A DNA stretch of 64,000 nucleotides. It comes from Paguma larvata. Taxonomy: Eukaryota > Chordata > Mammalia > Carnivora > Viverridae. This document shows, piece after piece, positions 59,074-64,000 of this stretch. The notes below the pieces were generated by a model. It was not told the origin of the DNA. It searched no databases and was given only the letters and a program-made list of their open reading frames with translations. A program made the position numbers and the translations under genes. The stretch spans positions 96,647,804 to 96,711,803 of the forward strand of contig CM057826.1 in the NCBI GenBank assembly GCA_030068075.1, read 5' to 3'. The stretch's first letter is position 1. Each line of letters starts with the position of its first letter.

Positions 59074-59214
59074 ATTTGCATAATTAAATCCATATGAAAT
59101 TACATCCTTGAGTGCAGTGTATTTACTTAACATATAGCAGGCACGATAATGCAGTCACATGAGAAACTATGATGTTTTATTATAGAACTTTAATGGCGTG
59201 TGGAAGGGTGTGTC

Positions 59215-59410
59215 AGAGGCTGGATTCTAATTCTACTCTGCTCCTTAGTAGCTTTCTGACCGTGGCTAAGTTCCTCATCAGAAAGAAATAGAGGTGATAA
59301 TAATCATCCTAACCTCACGGTTATTATGAAGATCAAATAAAAGAACAAATACAAAATTGCCTTGAAAACTGTCGGACACCATAGAAGCACAAGATACTAT
59401 GACCACTGTA
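59215..59410 (+). mobile_element. MIR-family SINE relic
   Basis: 'gaggctggattctaattcta', 'gctttctgaccgtggctaag', 'aatcatcctaacctcacggt' and 'attatgaagatcaaataaaa' follow the MIR order. Confidence 0.85.
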
Positions 59411-61329
59411 TTCTCAACCATCCTGCGATAATAGGATGCCATTTTCATGCCAGTGCTAATGTCGGACCCCCACTGGGAAAAGAAAAATCAAAAGAACGCC
59501 ATTGCCTACACTCCCAGTCTCTGGAAGGAGCCCTCTGAGCTTGGAGGAAGGGCCATGCTCCCTCTGTAAGCATCACCCACTGCTCTGGACGGAGACCCTT
59601 TGTCCGAGGTGTTCTCCAGGAAGAGGGGTGCCGCACTCATGCTCACAGAGAGGGCGTGGCTCCACGAATCGTCCTCCACCTGCTGGTCTCTTCATACATG
59701 TGAGTCATCAAACTCTTCTCCAACTGCCCGGATCTGAATGTACGTCCGGATGACAGAGAAGTTTCAAATCGCCGATGCTGCCTAGCCTATTCCCTCTGAA
59801 TACAACGGTAGTGTATTTACTGCTTCTACTCTGCTCACCCTTCCTGCAAAATATATTATATTTAAAATGTGCTCAGGGAATTGTTACCCAGGAGTGATGT
59901 TGACCAGGGGGCAGGAGCAGGGGAAGGCCTTAAAAATGTTAATTATCTGGAGCATACAGCTTAACATTCTGGACTCCAAGATGTATTTAAGCCTATTTAG
60001 ATTTTCTCCAAATTCTTCAAGGCTAATGCAACTTCTGAATGTATCGAGTAATCTCTAATTATTTGTGGAAATGGGAGATGTGAGAAGACCAGATTAAATC
60101 CACAGATAATCCCAAAATCTCATTGTAGCCAACAGCGTGGCTCTTTTCCCACCAAGCCCAGTACTAGAAGGACCGTTAAGAAGAGCTGAGTGGAGTTTCA
60201 AGCTCCCTGTTCTCCTGCCCACCCCTCTGATGGAGATGTTAATGAATCAGCCAAACTGCCAGAAAAGAAGACAGCAGAAAGGAAAGTGAAAAATCAGGAG
60301 CCTGGGCCACCGCCAAGCTCAAAAAGCAGACGTTGAGGAAATGGAAGGTACTGGAGCACTAGCATAAAGGAGCAACCCACAGACACACCCCTTGGGAGCA
60401 CTGGGCTACAGTTTCCAGAAGGTGTAGTGCCCCCCCCCCCTCCGCAGATGACGCTCTCTGCCCGGTGCGACCAGCTGTGTGTTCACCCGAGGTGAACATG
60501 AGCGAGCCTGAATCACGAGCCTGGTTTCCTGGTTCACAGTAGGAAGGACCAGCCAATGGACTCATCCAAGCTCTCTCTCCTTACTTGAACACAATTTGCT
60601 AACAGGATGAGGAAAGGAAGAGGAAGACAAAGACTTTGCTTTTAGGACAACTTTGCAAATCCCACTGGCCTACATTTTATTGGTTTCCTCCTCGTGGTGC
60701 TTTCTATTTTTTCTAAGACAATGGTTTAGTAACATCATAACAGCAATGTCTCACAATCCTTTTGAACCCAGGTGTAGTTTTAATACACGTAAAAATTGTC
60801 CATGGTCTCTAAGGGTTGTTTGAAATTTCACAATAAATACCATCGGTGAAACAATTCAGCGCAAGTCATTTTAGAATAAAGTTTTTTTAACAGACGAAAT
60901 ATTTTATGAAGCAATTTAATGTCTATCAGTTTAAAAAAAACAACCACAAAAATGCAGTTTGGTTTTTGATAGCCTCATTCCCAGACCCCACCCCCCGCCT
61001 TTTTCCTGGGCCGTTTCTGTTTATGTTGGGCTCTCTAGTCTAGAACTTTTGGGGAGTTACGGTTCAGATGGGTCAGGAATTGAACTGGAATTAAACTGGA
61101 AAGGAGAGAAGTGGAAATGATTTGATGAGAGGAAGAGAACCCGCTTGCGGCAGAATGATGGAAATATATGGAAGTTCGTACTAAGAGATAACAGAGGTGG
61201 AGTGGCCTCGGCTAGAGAAAACAGAAAAGAGAATGGCGTCCGGCCAATTAGACGTAGAAAGGTGGCTCCTGGATTTAAACTATCTGAACCACAGAGCTCA
61301 GGATTAGCGTAACTGATCGATGTTTGTGT
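59411..61329. other. Repeat-poor stretch leading to CpG island 3
   Basis: No gene is recognised. A poly-C tract lies at 60,430-60,439. A CCAAT box within 'cggccaattagacg' (CCAAT at 61,244-61,248) lies about 100 bp before the island and could belong to its promoter. Confidence 0.45.
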
Positions 61330-62070
61330 CCCCTAGGCTCCCAACACCTTCCGGCCTCGGTATCCGCAAAACGAGGGTAATGCTCAGGGGCCAGAGGCTG
61401 GAGGGCGAGTTTGGACCTTGGGAAAGAGCTGACGCAGGGAGCTGCTCGCGTCCTTTCTTCCCAGCGCGGCCTTCCTCTGGGAGGCTGCAGCGATTGTCCC
61501 TGGCTCTTAGGGACTTGGGGCCCCGGGGCCCGCGCAGCTTCCCGGCTCCCGAGTGTCCCTCGCGCAGGCACCCGCAGCGGCGGGAGGGTGCGGCCCTTCT
61601 AGGGCTCCGGTTCCGGAGTCGCCGCGGACGTCAGAGCCGGGTGTCGAGGCGGCTGGCGGCGGGCGTCTCGGGCCGAGCTCCTTCAGTCGGGGCGGTTCCG
61701 GCGCCCTCCGCCCGCCGGGGTCTCCGCCGCCTGCGCCGCCTGCGCCGTCCCGGCTCCGCGCCCCGCGCCACCCCCACCCCACCTCCACCCCCAATCCCTC
61801 GCCCTCCTCCCGTGACCCGCTCCTCGGCTGGCCTCTGTCCTTAGTCCTTCTTTCCTGCCCCCGTGCGGCCATCAGGGGGAAAGCAGAGCGACCTCTCCTT
61901 GGCCATGGCTGCCAGGACCGCAGGCGCTGCCGCCTCCAGGGTGGGCACCTGGCTCGCGCGCGGGTGGGCTGCGCTTGGGCGGGCGGAAAAGGCTGCGCTC
62001 CGAGCGAGGCACGGGTGATTCCTGCGGAACTAGACCTCCTGAGGTCTTCGAGAAGGTTCAGGCCGTCTCT
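61330..62070. promoter_or_regulatory. CpG island 3
   Basis: Dense CpG from about 61,440 to 62,020 ('ggcggctggcggcgggcgtc', 'ctgcgccgcctgcgccgtcc', 'ctcgcgcgcgggtgggctgc'). A CCAAT box lies upstream at 61,244-61,248. Open frames of 121-222 codons on both strands (61,320-62,221) overlap in different frames and are best explained by lack of AT-rich stops. It probably contains a promoter, most naturally read on + if the ATG at 61,905 is used. Confidence 0.7.
61905..62018 (+). other. Possible small ORF or first coding segment (37 codons)
   Basis: An ATG in near-ideal Kozak context (gccATGG) opens a 37-codon frame that starts MAARTAGAAASRVGT and ends HG-stop. It is rich in Ala and Arg with a single acidic residue, which resembles a mitochondrial-type presequence. 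A weak splice-donor-like 'agg|gtgggc' follows the SR codons, so the frame could instead be the start of exon 1. I do not recognise the protein. GC-rich islands yield such starts by chance. Confidence 0.15.
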
Positions 62071-63838
62071 ATCCGCCTATCTAAGAGCAGTAAGGACTCT
62101 GGGGGTGAGGGGTGGACCCTTTCACAGAGCCAGGACTGGCCGCTTCCTTGACAATTACTTGATGATCTGTTGGGAGGCGGGGCAGTGGGTCTGCGGTGTG
62201 GAGGAAGGAGATGGGGCGTGAGGGGTTCAAGGCAACAAGAGTACCTATTGTAGCCACCACCTTTGCAGATCAGGGCTTAGGTGTTTACTTCGCTTGAAGT
62301 CTCCTTTTCACTGTCAGCTAGCCTAAAGGGAGTTCCCAATGGTGTCCACTTCCTGGTAGTAGGTCGGTGTGAGCCCTTTCTCTCAGCCAACCCAGCCAGC
62401 CAGCTTTTGGGTGCCAGAAAATGTGTTTCCTATCCAACATCTCTTGCACAAGGATAAAAAATAATTGTGTCTAAAAATGGTGAACTTCCTGTCTAGGGTT
62501 CCCTTACCTAACAACCTGGTTCCCCACTTAGGAATACGGCCTGAGTAACAAAGATGAGCTGGAAACCTGTTTTCCTTTGTACATCCCAGATTTCTGCTGC
62601 TTCAGTGTCCTGTGTCAGGTGAAATTATTCATGAGGCTCTGAGCAGAGCTGATAAGTCTTACTCCTTCCTCCTAGAAATTCCAAGTGGATTTAAATCACT
62701 CCCTGGTTGCTGCAGAGAGTCTGTGTTTTATGGGAGTTCTCTAGTGAGCTTTGAAGTATGTGCTTACCAAATCGGTTTCTCAGCTTTCAGCTCCTGAATA
62801 AATTACCCACCCTCTCTCTCTGCTGCCACTCCGGCCGCCCCCCTCAAGTGTGAACGGTGGAAATGTTCTCTGCACAATAGCTTGGAATCAGGCCTCTGGG
62901 GTTTATACGTCAGTTGCCAGTCCTGAGACACCCATTTGCTACATGCTTGACTGAGAGATTTCAAATGTCTAATGGAACATGCAGGGGATTGGGGCCCTTG
63001 GACCTTATTCTGTGCACAGTTTTATCGCTTTCTTTCTTGCAGGATCACTTAACTAGTGTCACCGTTTAGTATTTTGAGCCCAATTGCCTTGTTAGGAAAG
63101 TGGCCATTATTATACTCATACTTGACTCATACTTTAGAGAACACAGCAGAATCCTCGAGTTGAAAACATCTTGGAGCTTCTGTGAGGATTGCCACTTGCC
63201 AGAGGTTAGTGTTAATTGATGTCAGGCAGGTCTGGTGCAAAGACTGTAGACTTTGATTTATTTTTTTGTTTGTTTAAGGGCTAGAGAGGGTAAAGAGAAA
63301 ATGGGCAGCTAAGGCCCTTTGGGGAGTCGGGAGGCATTTCGCATTATCTGCCAAGCTACTTAAGGAAGAACTGCCATCCAGCCTTCTGGGCGATGGGGAT
63401 GGGACGTGGCTAAGTTGTCCATTTCGATGCCTGCTCTTATTGTCCCCGTGACTAACATGCCACTAAAGTCACCATTTCGCTCATGCACACAGTGTGTTCA
63501 AGAGGTAATTAAAGACTTCCCAGGAGATTCACAAACAGCCTCTTCTGGAGTTGAGATTGGTCACATTCCTATGAGTCACCTCCCCAGGGGCCTCAGCCGC
63601 ACAAGGACTCCTTGATTCTCCTGCTGGGCCTTTCCAGGGAAGGACAAGGACTCTGTTACCCTCTTCTTACTTCGAGTCTTACTAAAACAACATCACTGAC
63701 AACAACAAAAAGTAAAACAAACACGAAATCAAAATATACCAAAGCATAGACATCTGGCATGTTGACAAGGCACAGATTTCTTACCCTACAATAATTAAAG
63801 CCTGTCAGACTTGGCTGTCGGTGCCTCTGGCGGGACTC
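62071..63838. other. Unique stretch downstream of CpG island 3
   Basis: No repeat or gene is recognised. If a gene starts in island 3 on +, this would be its first intron. The frame of the right-edge ORF is already open from 63,716. Text at 63,400-63,620 without repeats may be conserved non-coding DNA, which is untested. Confidence 0.45.
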
Positions 63839-64000
63839 ATGGCTTCAGATTCCCTGTCGCCCACATCACCGCTGATTCATCAGAGGAAGGAGCGCCTGGC
63901 GCTCTGCTCCCTGGTCTTCTCCTTCGGGGGCCTCCAGCTTGGCTGCACTCCCACTTGTGAGCTTGTCCCGGTCGGTCCGGAGTCGACGTTACTCCCCACG
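63839..64000 (+). other. Open frame running off the right edge, possible partial CDS
   Basis: From ATG at 63,839 the frame is open for 54 codons to the window end (begins MASDSLSPTSPLIHQRKE), and it is stop-free back to a TAA at 63,713-63,715. Third positions are mostly G or C and CpG density rises, as at the start of a CpG-island exon. I do not recognise the protein. Context at the ATG ('gactcATGG') has +4 G but a C at -3, so it is only moderate. It may equally be non-coding GC-rich DNA. Confidence 0.2.
63890..63904. repeat. Short GC-rich palindrome
   Basis: GAGCGCC, centre T, GGCGCTC: perfect 7-bp arms. It lies inside the edge open frame. Confidence 0.8.

Noticed and set aside
61553..62221. 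222-codon plus frame, the longest open frame in the window
   Set aside because: It spans the CpG island where AT-rich stops are rare, and overlapping 174- and 121-codon frames exist in other frames. Composition is low-complexity Pro/Arg/Ala and no domain is seen.

Overview
This is vertebrate, specifically mammalian, nuclear DNA, most likely from a cat-family carnivore. The evidence is about twenty copies of the tRNA-Lys-derived carnivore SINE (CAN-SINE, feliform type). They have a tRNA-like head containing 'ggctcaggtcatgatctc', a CT- or GA-rich body and an A-rich tail, and most are flanked by target-site duplications that can be read directly. L1, L2, MIR, MER5-type and MaLR-type LTR relics fit the same picture. 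There are no bacterial genes, operons, CRISPR arrays or phage genes.

I found no protein-coding gene that I can support with confidence. The longest open frames are either GC-rich shadows inside CpG islands or lie in repeats. The window is best read as intergenic or intronic DNA that contains regulatory islands.

Layout: 1-43.9 kb is mostly repeat-laden. The most instructive part is 40.3-43.86 kb, an L2 LINE with recognisable reverse-transcriptase remnants that has been interrupted in succession by a SINE, by an antisense L1 that carries its own SINE, and by a short SINE. From 43.9 to 51.7 kb I see no SINE or LINE. This stretch carries two CpG islands: 45.3-46.3 kb, with homeodomain-type sites beside a perfect hairpin, and 48.3-49.3 kb, preceded by a full CRE and an AP-1/MARE site. 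From 51.7 to 54.4 kb there are an LTR relic, two SINEs and an L1 3' end. From 54.4 to 64 kb repeats are again sparse. A third CpG island lies at 61.3-62.1 kb, and a GC- and CpG-rich open frame runs off the right edge from about 63.8 kb.

If a gene is present, the best places for a first exon are the three CpG islands and the extreme right end. The repeat-poor 43.9-64 kb region with island-type promoters resembles the surroundings of developmental regulator genes, but that is inference. I could not assign the locus to a named gene.
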